Of a DNA stretch of 64,000 nucleotides, positions 1 to 9,180 are shown piece by piece; position 1 is the stretch's first letter; every line of letters starts with the position of its first letter. Source of the DNA: Candidatus Goldiibacteriota bacterium HGW-Goldbacteria-1. GTDB lineage: Bacteria; Oederibacteriota; PGYV01. Made by a program: the position numbers and the translations under genes. The notes under the pieces are model-generated. The model worked only from the letters and a program-made list of their open reading frames with translations, had not been told where the DNA came from and did no database searches. The stretch covers positions 27,648 through 91,647 of the forward strand of contig PGYV01000012.1 of assembly GCA_002839855.1 (NCBI GenBank), in the 5' to 3' direction.

Positions 1-153
1 ATTTTTATCACTCTGTTGTAAATATAACAAACGGCAAAACTGACCGTCCGGCATAAAAAATAACGTTTAATTTGTTTTTTTATCCTGCTGCCGTAAATAA
101 AACAGAAACAAAAAAGATTACAATCTTTAACGTAATATTATACTGTTTAATCC

Positions 154-534
154 CTACTGCGGTGTGAATATAACCTGATCAAGATATGCTTTATCGTCAT
201 TTCCCGAGAGCGATAAATCCTTTTCATAAACCCACCTTATTGTGCTGGTGCCGTCTATAAAGACGGAAACCTGCGCCCAAGCCGTGTCTCCCGATATACT
301 TTCCTGCTCTACTCCATCCGCAATCCATTTAAATTCATCATAATCAGGCTCCGATGATACGCGCCACCAGAAAGACAAAGTCCCGGTGCCTGTTACTACC
401 GCTTCTATATACGCGGCGCGTCTGTCATCTAAAGTATTTGTTGAAGCCATGTCTGTTCCGTCATGGCTTAGAACATCAGTTTTTCCCGTCCATAATCCGT
501 CCCCACCCGCCGTGAATGTAATACCCGTATTATC
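154..534 (-). pseudogene. Remnant of a beta-sandwich surface domain
   Basis: A frame open from a stop at 535-537 down to 154 reads as most of a domain that recurs in bacterial exported proteins: FTAGGDGLW at the front, then GTLSFWWRVSS, an IADGV loop, IRWVYEKD and a closing YLDQVIF. The only ATG (450) lies well inside the domain, lacks a ribosome site, and no signal peptide precedes it. The front edge abuts the stop codon of the upstream 569-residue exported protein. I therefore read it as a piece of a larger lost secreted protein. A 98-residue product from position 450 is possible but less likely. Confidence 0.5.
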
Positions 535-2239
535 TTACGCGCACCAATTTTGACATTTCCGACTTTTTTTCAGATTCGGTGCATGCTGTCACTTTGTAAA
601 TAAACAATCCGGAAGCAGCATCTTTATTTGCCCGGTTTTTACCTTTCCAATAAAACCTGTTATACCCGGCAAGCGCGTTTATACCCTGCTTTTCCAGAAG
701 GACTTCACCGGATACCGTAAATATTTTAACACTTACAACCGCATCAACTGACAGCCAGTAAATGATATCCGTATCATACTTAAACGGATTCGGATAATTT
801 CCCTTAAGTATAAGCATAAGCGGCGGCGGAGTATTTGTGGCAGTTGCCGTAGGAACGGCTGTGGATGTCATTGTAACGGTTTCTGATGCTGTAGCCGTGC
901 AGGTGGCAGTCTGTGTCGCTGTCTCGGTTGCGGTTAACGTGGCCGTCATAGTTGCAGTCAAAGTGGGCCTTATATCCCTGACTGCCGAACCTCCCGGATA
1001 ACCGTACGATTCATAACTTGCGTTGCCGTAAACATATACCCCAAAAGGATCAGGAGCAGATAGTTCATGAACACCCTGCGAAACATAAATTCTTACATAA
1101 TAATAAGGGCTTCCCGTAACGGCACTATAATCCCCTGCCGGCACAGGGTTCCCATCAAGGGTCAGCAGTCCGACAGAAGCTAAAGGAGCAATAATATTAA
1201 TGTAATTTGTGCCAATTGACGGGTTAACGGTGCTTACGATATAAGAATTCCTGAACTGTTCGCACGGAATCACGGTTATCATGGACGGGTCCTTTCCGCC
1301 GTAGTCAACACTGTGCATATACTGCATGACTTGTGCCGGTTTGCTTGTTGTTATTCTGGACGGCATGGAAAGCGCAGTCTGGTAAAATTTTCCCCTGTTT
1401 ATGGTTGCAACAACAGCCCCATTTATGTTTACCGCCGTCCCGTCGCTTAAAGCCACAACCCTGTAAGTATCATTTATCATATAATTACCGGTAGGAGCCG
1501 TGATAAATTCTTTACCCCAGCTGTATGCCGGAAAATTCTGTTCAACAATGTGATCGCTTGAAGACCCCGCAAGTGTCATTGACGGCACAAAAACATTTTC
1601 ATGAGCCGAAAAAACAGCTATAGGTTTATCCGCGGTAACATGCGTGCCTGTAAGATCAAGATTTTCATAGAGCTGATATGCATCCCCCTCATTAAGCACT
1701 ATATTAAAAGGAACTCCCGCCGGCCTTGAACCTGTGCTGACAGAAGGGTTAATAGTAACAGTCGTATTATTTTCCGACGCGGCGACTCCCATTTCCGGAT
1801 CAGTGGTGAAATTCCCGAACGTTGAAATAAAATATTCCGTACCAAGGGCACTGACCGGTATGCCCAAAAAACCATCGGATGAATAAGTTGCCATATTGTA
1901 ACCGTATACAACGACATCATTATCCGCCGTTATGTGAACCGCTTTTTGCTCTATACAATCATGACATGTAACATAAGCATCAACGGGAAGCGCAACCTTT
2001 GTTCCCACGCCGGGGGATACCGTAAACGGCTGAGAAAATGACAGTCCCGGAATTTCAACCGTGCCCGATGTATTTACAGCGCTCAGTATTATCAGATATT
2101 TTGACGATGACGCGGAGCCGGCCCTGTTAAACATAAGCCGGAATTCCGTGCCGCTGATATTTTCCGCGGCGCGTAAAGGGAGAGCCGTATAAAATATTAT
2201 AATCAAAAAAATTAAAATCTTACTGCAGTTTAACTTCAT
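530..2239 (-). CDS. Exported IgGFc-binding-like protein with FlgD-like C-terminal domain
   Basis: The 569-residue protein starts with a signal peptide (about 1-25, ending LRAAEN). Residues 30-420 look like the IgGFc-binding N-terminal domain, a repeat-rich extracellular fold: 'ITADKPIAVFSAHENV', 'VEQNFPAYSWGKEF' and 'GVYVYG' are typical of it. A Thr-rich linker (about 428-470) follows, then a C-terminal domain with YPNPF, VKIFTVSGE and SGLFIYKV, which resembles FlgD-Ig/T9SS sorting domains. Start chosen because AGGGG precedes the ATG at 2239. It lies downstream of two other exported proteins on the same strand, probably one unit. The role is likely cell-surface binding; the ligand is unknown. 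Confidence 0.75.
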   Translation of the reverse strand: MKLNCSKILIFLIIIFYTALPLRAAENISGTEFRLMFNRAGSASSSKYLIILSAVNTSGTVEIPGLSFSQPFTVSPGVGTKVALPVDAYVTCHDCIEQKAVHITADNDVVVYGYNMATYSSDGFLGIPVSALGTEYFISTFGNFTTDPEMGVAASENNTTVTINPSVSTGSRPAGVPFNIVLNEGDAYQLYENLDLTGTHVTADKPIAVFSAHENVFVPSMTLAGSSSDHIVEQNFPAYSWGKEFITAPTGNYMINDTYRVVALSDGTAVNINGAVVATINRGKFYQTALSMPSRITTSKPAQVMQYMHSVDYGGKDPSMITVIPCEQFRNSYIVSTVNPSIGTNYINIIAPLASVGLLTLDGNPVPAGDYSAVTGSPYYYVRIYVSQGVHELSAPDPFGVYVYGNASYESYGYPGGSAVRDIRPTLTATMTATLTATETATQTATCTATASETVTMTSTAVPTATATNTPPPLMLILKGNYPNPFKYDTDIIYWLSVDAVVSVKIFTVSGEVLLEKQGINALAGYNRFYWKGKNRANKDAASGLFIYKVTACTESEKKSEMSKLVRVR

Positions 2240-2317
2240 ACAATCCCCTGTTATTGATATAGCCCACTAAGCCAATTAATTATTATTTGATGAATAATAA
2301 AAAGATTTTTTCCGGCC

Positions 2318-3010
2318 CTAACGCAAAACCGCGAATTTACCTTTTTTTATACCGCCGCTGCCGTCAGATATAACATAAACATATACTCCCGGTACAAAAG
2401 CGCTGCCATTAAGATTGCATGAAAAACCGGGTGATTTGTCATCCTTTATTGCCGTATAAACAAGTTCCCCGTTTAAATTATAAATTCTAATTACCGCTTT
2501 TTCTGTAAGATTTACAAAAAACAAAATATTATTTCCCCTGTCCATCCTTAAAGGCGACGGATAACAATAAGCGCCGGATAAATTGGCGGCAAAAAGTTCC
2601 GGGGTTGGCGTGGGTGTACATGTAACCGTTGCGGTTACAGTTGGGGTAAATGTATTTTTTGGGGTCAGTGTAATTGTCGGCGAGCAGGTGGCTGTATTTG
2701 TTTTTGTCTGTGTCATTGTCGCTGTAGCCGTAATTGTTTCCGTTGACGTAATTGTGGCCGTCACAGTGGCGGTATTAGCAGGCGCGGCAGGATGCAGGTA
2801 ACCCGAATAAAGTATATACCCGGAAGATGAAGAAGTCTGAACAGCAATCTGCCCCACTGCATTCAACAACTTATACGACAAAGAAGAAGATGTATTTCCA
2901 CCTCCATCAAGGACATTTTTAACAATCGTATAATTCGCGGATGACTGCGCGTTTAAAGAAAAAACGCTAAATATTAAAAAAGCCGCTAAAAAAAAGAAAA
3001 CTTTTTTCAT
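2318..3010 (-). CDS. Small exported protein with Thr-rich linker and C-terminal sorting-like domain
   Basis: The 230-residue product has a signal peptide (1-21, FSLNAQS) and a short domain (about 25-75) with 'SLSYKLLNAVGQ' and 'SGYILYSGYLHP'. That domain pattern is known from metagenomic surface proteins but I cannot assign a function. A TATVTATITS-type linker (76-140) leads to a C-terminal domain with CYPSPL, AVIRIYNLNGELVY and GVYVYVISDG. The last module is of the same class as those ending the neighbouring 569-residue protein and the cellulase. The start lies 9 bp after the stop of the beta-helix gene, so cotranscription is likely. Confidence 0.65.
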   Translation of the reverse strand: MKKVFFFLAAFLIFSVFSLNAQSSANYTIVKNVLDGGGNTSSSLSYKLLNAVGQIAVQTSSSSGYILYSGYLHPAAPANTATVTATITSTETITATATMTQTKTNTATCSPTITLTPKNTFTPTVTATVTCTPTPTPELFAANLSGAYCYPSPLRMDRGNNILFFVNLTEKAVIRIYNLNGELVYTAIKDDKSPGFSCNLNGSAFVPGVYVYVISDGSGGIKKGKFAVLR

Positions 3011-3019
3011 CTTTTACCC

Positions 3020-4354
3020 TTAAAAAGACGGCATGGCAGTCCCGTCGCTGCGCATATTAAAATTACCGCGCGGGCCGGCGGCGCCCCATACAGGCAGGGC
3101 GCCTGTAGCACCGTTCACAATATCTTTAGCGGGCGCACCTTTATGAAAAACATTGTTCGCAACACTGCCGGTTCCCCCTGCTGTAAGAAATATTCCGACT
3201 GAAGCTGTAGTGCCCGCCGCACCCGTTGTAACATATCTGATAGTATTGCCTGTTATGTAGCAGTCAATAAACGGCGTACCGGAATCTGTTATACCCCTGG
3301 AACCGGAAGTACTTGCGGGAAGTACAGAATATGCAATATCTATTAAATTATCCTTTACATAACAATAACTTGAACCGGCCAGATTAATTCCTTTTGCCGC
3401 GCCGGCGCCATATCCAATTATTTGATTTCCTTGTGCGACACAATTAACCGAACCCGAAAAATCTATACCAAAATTTATATTTTGCCCTTCAATAACACAG
3501 TTTTGTACACGTGCATCCGTAACATTTGAAGCACTAATGATGTTAAGACCGGTTCCACCCCATATTTTAATATTTTCAAGCGATGAACTTTTGCCCAGTG
3601 TTATACCCCCTAAATCAAGTTGCGAACTTTTTGAACTTTCACCCACTACCGAAACGTAATCAGGCAAAATCACCCTGCCCGAACCGCCGGTTGTGCCGGC
3701 TTCATTAAAACGGCCGCCCTGAACTTTTATAACCCACGGAGTGTTAATAGAAGGCGCAGGCGTCAAAGGCCCCTCGGTTGAATAAGTACCCTGCCCCAAT
3801 ATTCTATCAACCGCACGCGAAACAGAGCCTTCGTCGCCGCCGTCATAAGCCACTGTAAGCACCTGGGTATAAACAACTTTTCTGGCAGCCATAGCATAAG
3901 GAACTGATGTCATTTCCTGACGCGGAGAAAGTGTTTCCCATGCTGACGAACCTACATCAGTAAACCGTATTTCAATATAGTATTTTTTTCTGAAATCAAC
4001 ATTATATCGTATGCTTGAATTACCGGTAGAGGTATAATAATATTTAAACACTCCTCCTTCTCTTTCAGTTGTCGATCCGAATATATGGTTAAAATAACCG
4101 TTTGATATATTAACAGATGAACGTATTGTACTTGCCATCATATTACCGCCTGTTAAAGAATCATAAATTAAAATATTGATGTCTTTTAATCCGTTTATAG
4201 GCACCCCGGCACTGTCTGTAATATACCCCTGATAATTGATTTCAGCCGGAACTTTTGTTGTCAAATCAGTTTCATACACTTGAACCGCCATAAGACTTGA
4301 TGTAAACAACAAAAATACACTTAATAAAAATTGAATTCTGCCCATTTTAAACAT
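3020..4354 (-). CDS. Exported right-handed beta-helix protein
   Basis: I chose the ATG at 4354 because AGGGGG lies 7 bp upstream and a signal peptide (MFKMGRIQFLL...) starts there; an earlier in-frame ATG at 4384 has neither. The protein is about 444 residues. Residues 30-165 hold a conserved front region (INYQGYITDSAGVPINGL, then a YYIEIRF strand and SVPYAMAARKV) seen in surface and phage-tail-like proteins. Residues 210-430 have the alternating N/G-rich strands of a parallel beta-helix (GNQIIGYG, DNLIDIAY, GNTIRYV, NNVFHKG), like pectate-lyase or carbohydrate-binding helices. No catalytic residues can be assigned. Confidence 0.65.
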   Translation of the reverse strand: MFKMGRIQFLLSVFLLFTSSLMAVQVYETDLTTKVPAEINYQGYITDSAGVPINGLKDINILIYDSLTGGNMMASTIRSSVNISNGYFNHIFGSTTEREGGVFKYYYTSTGNSSIRYNVDFRKKYYIEIRFTDVGSSAWETLSPRQEMTSVPYAMAARKVVYTQVLTVAYDGGDEGSVSRAVDRILGQGTYSTEGPLTPAPSINTPWVIKVQGGRFNEAGTTGGSGRVILPDYVSVVGESSKSSQLDLGGITLGKSSSLENIKIWGGTGLNIISASNVTDARVQNCVIEGQNINFGIDFSGSVNCVAQGNQIIGYGAGAAKGINLAGSSYCYVKDNLIDIAYSVLPASTSGSRGITDSGTPFIDCYITGNTIRYVTTGAAGTTASVGIFLTAGGTGSVANNVFHKGAPAKDIVNGATGALPVWGAAGPRGNFNMRSDGTAMPSF

Positions 4355-4381
4355 TATAATTCCCCCTATATTTTCAACTGT

Positions 4382-4423
4382 CAAAAGCCCTATTCAGGAT
4401 TAAGGCCTAAAACAGGGCTTTTG
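4382..4423. terminator. Hairpin terminator between cellulase and beta-helix genes
   Basis: CAAAAGCCCT (4382-4391) pairs with AGGGCTTTTG (4414-4423). The A/T edges can give a U tract on either strand. It sits 16 bp after the cellulase stop and before the beta-helix gene. The loop resembles that of the hairpin at 8661-8696. Confidence 0.6.
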
Positions 4424-4439
4424 AAATATTAAACCGCAC

Positions 4440-7400
4440 TTATTTAAGTATTATTAAACTTGAAATTCCGCTTGCGGATTTTTTGCCGGTTTTATCCTCT
4501 GCCGTTATCACAAAATAATAACTGCCGGACGCCAGATTTAAAAGCACAGGCGCGGGAACTTCCATTGTCCTTATCCCCGGCCAGGCAGAACCTGCAAAAG
4601 TAAATTCCTTAACACAGCGCAGCGACTGGGTGTAAACCTTTATGCTTACACTGCTGTGCCCGCCGGTGAAAGATGCCCTTATCCTGAAAGGCAATCCAAG
4701 ATTCGGATTATACGGGTTTGGGAATACAAATTCATCCTTAATTTCAAGGTCTTTGGAACCCGCCGGCGTTAAAGTCGGCGTGGGCGTAAATGTGTTTTCC
4801 GGAGTGTTAGTATAAGTGGCCGTATTTTCAGGTGTATTTGTCGGCGTGTGGGTGTATGTGGATGTGTCAACAGGAGTGTTTGTTGAAGTCCATGCATTAG
4901 TATTAGTGTGCGTGGGAGTATTTGTGGATGTATATGTGCGTGTAAAAGTATTGGTTGCGGAATACGTTGAAGTGTGCGTGAACGTTTCAGCCGGGATATC
5001 TGTCGGCGTATTCGTCGCGGTATCAGTATGCGTTGCCGTAACAGCGGGAGTATTTGTCAACGTGTGCGTATTTGCCCCTGTCGGCATATCTGTGGCCGTA
5101 TGTGTGGATGTGTACGAAGGCGTATGTGTTGACGTTTCAGTTGGTATATCGGTTGTTGTGTCAGTAGGCGTGTTTGTATAAGTCTGCGTAGGCATGTCTG
5201 TTGCTGTATCTGTCGCGGTAAATGTATGGGTAAAAGTCGGCGTATTTGTCGCGGTGTCCGTGAACGTATATGTCTGTGTGTTCGTGGGCAGCGGCACGCC
5301 TATTGCCAGATTATTGCTTGTGACAACCCCGCTTGTTACCGGCCATGTCCCAACAGAGTCAATACCGCCCGCGCTTGCCTGCAATGTAACAACTCCCTGC
5401 GATGCCGCAGTATATATCCAGGTAAACGAAGCGGTTGCTCCCGCAGGTATGGTTACCGCTATAGACGGCGCCAAAACCAGCGTCACGCTTCCCGTACCCG
5501 AAGGCACAAGGCCTGAAGGCAATACATCAGAGGCGGCGCCTGTACCTGTGTTTTCCACCTGCATTATTACCGTTATGGTATCGCCCGTATTTACAGTGTC
5601 AGGAGAAACATTTATTACGGCTGTCAGGTACGCCCCTGTTGTTGCCGTGGGCGTCGGCGAGTCAGTTGAAGTAAGCGTAACAGTAACTGTCGGGGTAATG
5701 GTGGTTGTTATTGTCCCGGAATTAGTGGGCGTTGCGGAAAGTGTCCGTGTAACTGTGTTAGTTGCCGTGTTTGGCTGCTGCGTTCTTGTGACGGTCTGCG
5801 TTGCGGTTCTTGTAAAAGTGAATGTCTGAACAGCAGTGTTTGTAACCGTGACCGTACGCGTGGCAATTAAAGTATTTGTTGCCGTATTGGTAAGAGTTAT
5901 AACCGGTGTTGATGTTCTTGTAATTGTCCTTGTAGCCGTGGACGTTGCCGTCCTTGTGGCTGTCCTTGTATATGTGCGTGTAAAAGTCCGCGAATATGTT
6001 GCGGTGTGTGTATAAGTGGGCGTATTAACAGGCGAAGAATATCCCATAATTGATATGGCGTTAAACAGCGCGCCGTCCACGGTTGCACTTGAAGTTATGT
6101 CAAGCCTGCCGTCAGTCACGGTTACTATTACCGTAACGTCGTGTGCGGTTTTAGCGCCGACCGCGGCTACAATATCCAGATTATCAACGACAGTAACACC
6201 TTCAATTAATACATCAAAAATCCTTGAACCCGTTCCTGTAAAATACATCTCCGCGAATTTTAAAGTAACCTGATAAGTGCCGTTGGGCAGTGTAAAGCGA
6301 TAAAACGGGCTTCCCCACCTTTCAAACTGGTAAAGCGTATCATCCGTGGTCCCGGCTACGCCATTGGCTGAATTATCGGCAACTCCGCCGCCGCCTTCAT
6401 ACCCCCACGAACCTGTTGTAAAAGCCTTGTCTGCCTGCCATATCTTGCCCGCGCCGTCAGTATATTGGGCGCCGCCGCAGTTAACCCGCATTTCATAAGC
6501 AGGCGTGGGTGTTTTTGTAAAAGTAGGCTGTAACGGATCCCACGTGGGCGTGTTAGTGGGCGGTGAACAGCCGCCGGCAGCAACCGTCTTAAGGGCGGCA
6601 GGCGCGTTTAAAAGCACCACGTCGTCAATCCAAAGGTCATAATTATAAGGCGCGCCTGTCTGGCCTTCCGTCTGCCACTGAATTGTATCAACAGCAGAAA
6701 GCGCCATTGTTTTTGTTACGGTTTTGTCTCCCCAGCCTTCCTGTGAAAATAACAGGCTGGAGAAATCAACAGTTACTTTCTGCCACGAAGTTCCCGCGGT
6801 AAAGACATAACCGTACATGTCTTCGTCTAACTTTCCGCCGAATGCCTGCGGTGAATTTATTTTCAGCCTGAAATCCCTGGACTGGCTGCTTTTACACCAG
6901 AAACTTATTCCGGTGGCCGTGCTTATGTTAACGGGTCCTTCCGGTTCCACAAGCGGAAGCCCAAGCCCTGTAAATCCGTATAAGAACGTAGTGGTGACCA
7001 CGCCCGTAATACGCGCGGCGTAATCGCCCGCGCCGTTGCGTCCCGGCTGCTGCATGTAGAATTTCTGAACCGGCAGTCCAAGATCTTCCCAATGGTCCTT
7101 TGACCATGGAACTATCTGCGAGTTTCCATGCGGATTGGCCACACAGTCCTTATCAGTACAGTCATTACTGTCATCGTATGAATACCAGTATGTACAAATA
7201 TTGCTGGTGTCATCCCCATCCGTCATGCTGTCCAGGCGCAGGTCTGTTGCCGGAATTGTCTCTGTTGGTATAGGGGTCAGCCCATTGCTGGTAGGCGTAG
7301 GGGTTGGAACAGAACATGTGCCAAAACTATCAGCGGGACTTGAAATCTTTCCCATGACATAAGAACCGGTCGGTTTCAGCGATGTCCAGTTCTCTGAAGT

Positions 7401-8354
7401 GCACGCTCCAACATTCAGCATGCCTGAAGTTTCCGGAGCCTCTGACCATGACCATGCGCACCAGCTTATTTTAGGGCCGCCTGTATTACCGGCCATTATG
7501 TTTATAAATTCATCTGCCCTGGTATTGTTTGTCCCTCCCGCGCCCGATGCCTCTGTTGTACCCCACTCGGTAACAAAAATAGGAAGCTGATTGATATAAG
7601 GAGTAAGCATGCTTGTGTCATGAGTTGCCGCGTAAAAGTGGAATGTGTACATGATATTGGAATATGAAAGTTTGTTGTTTACAACATCAGAACCAAGCTG
7701 TGACCAGTTAGGGGTTCCCACTATTATAACCGAATCAGGATCAATCGCTCTTATAAGCGGTATTATTGTATTTGCATAAGTTCTGATATTTGTCCATGAA
7801 CCGTCGCCGTTTGTATAGTTTGGCTCATTACATATTTCATAGATTACATTTTTCCTGTCCTTGTGGGCGGTTGCCATGTCGCTCCAGAACTGCTGTGCAT
7901 ATGTCAGATTCACAAGCGGATTGGATTCGCCCATTACATGCCAGTCTATTAGGGCATATATCCCGTTTTGCTCGCATATCTGAACAAGATTGTTAACCTG
8001 TGCCGTAAATCCGCTGGGATTTGATATGTATCCAAAAGTGGGGTCATCATCCGGATAAACCGCAATTCTGAAAATATCAATTCCGGCAGTATTTGCAAGA
8101 TACTGAATAGCCGATTCTGTCGCACAGCAATAATCCATGCAGCTTGCCAAACCATACCACTGAAGCCCATGGCTGGAAACACCCCTAAGCTGTACTGCCT
8201 GTCCGCATTCATTTGACAATTGATTACCTATAACCTTCAGCTGCCCGTTTTGTGATAACGGAGTGGAGTATAATAAGGAAGACAGCATCAGAAACATAAC
8301 CGTCATAAAAATCATCACGCGAAATTTCGCATTCAAAACAGTTTTTCTTATCAT
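4440..8354 (-). CDS. Modular GH5 endoglucanase with CBM-like, malectin and CARDB-like domains
   Basis: The start at 8354 follows GGGGG and opens a signal peptide (1-30), giving about 1304 residues. Residues 35-335 are a glycoside hydrolase family 5 catalytic domain: YEICNEP supplies the acid/base Glu177 and FVTEWGT the nucleophile Glu263, with YTFHFYAA and WCAWSWSE also typical. Residues 370-582 resemble a CBM11/CIA30-type beta-sandwich (ISFWCKSS, LWIDDVVL). Residues 620-770 are a malectin-like sugar-binding domain (VNCGGAQY, FRFTLPNGTYQVTLKFAE). A Thr-rich linker, a CARDB/DUF11-like Ig module (about 925-1040), a second Thr-rich linker (about 1045-1205) and a FlgD-like C-terminal domain with FPNPYNP follow. 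Predicted secreted or surface cellulase acting on beta-glucan. Confidence 0.85.
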   Translation of the reverse strand: MIRKTVLNAKFRVMIFMTVMFLMLSSLLYSTPLSQNGQLKVIGNQLSNECGQAVQLRGVSSHGLQWYGLASCMDYCCATESAIQYLANTAGIDIFRIAVYPDDDPTFGYISNPSGFTAQVNNLVQICEQNGIYALIDWHVMGESNPLVNLTYAQQFWSDMATAHKDRKNVIYEICNEPNYTNGDGSWTNIRTYANTIIPLIRAIDPDSVIIVGTPNWSQLGSDVVNNKLSYSNIMYTFHFYAATHDTSMLTPYINQLPIFVTEWGTTEASGAGGTNNTRADEFINIMAGNTGGPKISWCAWSWSEAPETSGMLNVGACTSENWTSLKPTGSYVMGKISSPADSFGTCSVPTPTPTSNGLTPIPTETIPATDLRLDSMTDGDDTSNICTYWYSYDDSNDCTDKDCVANPHGNSQIVPWSKDHWEDLGLPVQKFYMQQPGRNGAGDYAARITGVVTTTFLYGFTGLGLPLVEPEGPVNISTATGISFWCKSSQSRDFRLKINSPQAFGGKLDEDMYGYVFTAGTSWQKVTVDFSSLLFSQEGWGDKTVTKTMALSAVDTIQWQTEGQTGAPYNYDLWIDDVVLLNAPAALKTVAAGGCSPPTNTPTWDPLQPTFTKTPTPAYEMRVNCGGAQYTDGAGKIWQADKAFTTGSWGYEGGGGVADNSANGVAGTTDDTLYQFERWGSPFYRFTLPNGTYQVTLKFAEMYFTGTGSRIFDVLIEGVTVVDNLDIVAAVGAKTAHDVTVIVTVTDGRLDITSSATVDGALFNAISIMGYSSPVNTPTYTHTATYSRTFTRTYTRTATRTATSTATRTITRTSTPVITLTNTATNTLIATRTVTVTNTAVQTFTFTRTATQTVTRTQQPNTATNTVTRTLSATPTNSGTITTTITPTVTVTLTSTDSPTPTATTGAYLTAVINVSPDTVNTGDTITVIMQVENTGTGAASDVLPSGLVPSGTGSVTLVLAPSIAVTIPAGATASFTWIYTAASQGVVTLQASAGGIDSVGTWPVTSGVVTSNNLAIGVPLPTNTQTYTFTDTATNTPTFTHTFTATDTATDMPTQTYTNTPTDTTTDIPTETSTHTPSYTSTHTATDMPTGANTHTLTNTPAVTATHTDTATNTPTDIPAETFTHTSTYSATNTFTRTYTSTNTPTHTNTNAWTSTNTPVDTSTYTHTPTNTPENTATYTNTPENTFTPTPTLTPAGSKDLEIKDEFVFPNPYNPNLGLPFRIRASFTGGHSSVSIKVYTQSLRCVKEFTFAGSAWPGIRTMEVPAPVLLNLASGSYYFVITAEDKTGKKSASGISSLIILK

Positions 8355-8595
8355 AAAACCCCCGTCTAAGGTTATTATTAAAGCGTTTAAATAAAGTATC
8401 AAAAAAAAGGAATTTGCTTTCCCGAATTGATTTTAATACAATAAATCATGGTGTCAAGGAAATATTTGGTGTTTTTCCGGATTTTTGGCAAAGTGAAAAT
8501 GTCCGCTTTTAACCTTTTATCTTCACCTCTGATAATCCTTAAAATCATCAGACCGAAAATCACGCACCGTCATTAACCGGTTGTTGTCGTTTAAA

Positions 8596-8620
8596 GTAGA
8601 GACGCAATACATTGCGTCTC
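8596..8620 (+). repeat. GTAG-headed REP-like palindrome
   Basis: GTAG is followed by the 10-bp inverted repeat GAGACGCAAT / ATTGCGTCTC with a 2-nt loop, then GTTTTT. The palindrome at 54777-54801 has the same architecture with compensated changes (GAGGCGTAAT). Confidence 0.6.
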
Positions 8621-8660
8621 GTTTTTCGTTGTTAAACCCAAGACAAAAGACAGAAAGCAA

Positions 8661-8696
8661 ACGCCCTATCCTCAGTTAAGACCCACGACAGGGCGT
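8661..8696. terminator. Hairpin in gap between PIN and cellulase genes
   Basis: ACGCCCT (8661-8667) pairs with AGGGCGT (8690-8696). The loop TTAAGACC resembles TTAAGGCC in the 4382 hairpin, so both may belong to one repeat family. No strong U tract follows, so termination is uncertain. The rest of the gap 8355-8808 holds the palindrome at 8596, the tag at 8757 and nothing else I can recognise. Confidence 0.4.
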
Positions 8697-8756
8697 ATTG
8701 AATTATAAGTTTCCACATCATTTAACAAATAAAAATTATAAGCAATACCTGGCACA

Positions 8757-8794
8757 TTAACTTTCTACTTTCAGGGCCCGGCGTGGTAATTTTA
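8757..8794 (-). repeat. 3'-end tag repeat after PIN toxin gene
   Basis: A copy of the dispersed tag. On the plus strand it reads CTTTCTACTTTCAGGGCCCG followed by GCGTGGTAATTTTA, ending about 15 bp before the stop codon of the PIN gene. Closest relatives are at 30367 and 36461. Confidence 0.55.
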
Positions 8795-8808
8795 TTTTCA
8801 AAAAATAA

Positions 8809-9180
8809 TCAATATTCCGGAGTTATAACCCTTACCCTTTTATCCGGATAATGCTTTTTATTACGCGTTATAAGGGGTATATTTCTCTTTATTGCGATTG
8901 CGGCTATCAGGCAGTCATACAACTCTAAAGAGTGGCCTTTTGACCTGCGTTTTATATCAAGGGCAATTTCAGCTGTCTCTTTTTCAACACCAACCGTTTT
9001 AAAAGCATTTAAAAACATCAGTGTTTTTTCATCTTCATGTTCTCTCATTCCAAACAGTATTTCACCATAGGTAATAACGCTTATCAGGTTTTCCATGCCG
9101 GAATATTTTAATACGGCCTCTTTTGCCCCGGCCTTACCACGAAGGATATCAATTAAAACATCCGTATCAAATAACGGCAT
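8809..9180 (-). CDS. PIN-domain ribonuclease toxin (VapC-like)
   Basis: A 123-residue PIN domain, the usual VapC length. The acidic metal-binding residues are visible: LFDTDVLIDIL (Asp5/Asp7), TYGEILFG (Glu near 41) and ELYDCLIAAIA (Asp near 88). VapC toxins are Mg-dependent endoribonucleases that cut tRNA or rRNA when freed from their antitoxin. The start overlaps the stop of the upstream antitoxin gene by one base (TGATG), which indicates translational coupling. Confidence 0.8.
   Translation of the reverse strand: MPLFDTDVLIDILRGKAGAKEAVLKYSGMENLISVITYGEILFGMREHEDEKTLMFLNAFKTVGVEKETAEIALDIKRRSKGHSLELYDCLIAAIAIKRNIPLITRNKKHYPDKRVRVITPEY

Noticed and set aside
4816..5829. Plus-strand frames rich in Val/Gly (121 and 211 codons) over the cellulase spacers
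   Set aside because: They mirror the Thr codons of the sense gene (ACN read backwards as GTN). They have no ribosome site, and the sense gene has a signal peptide and domains.
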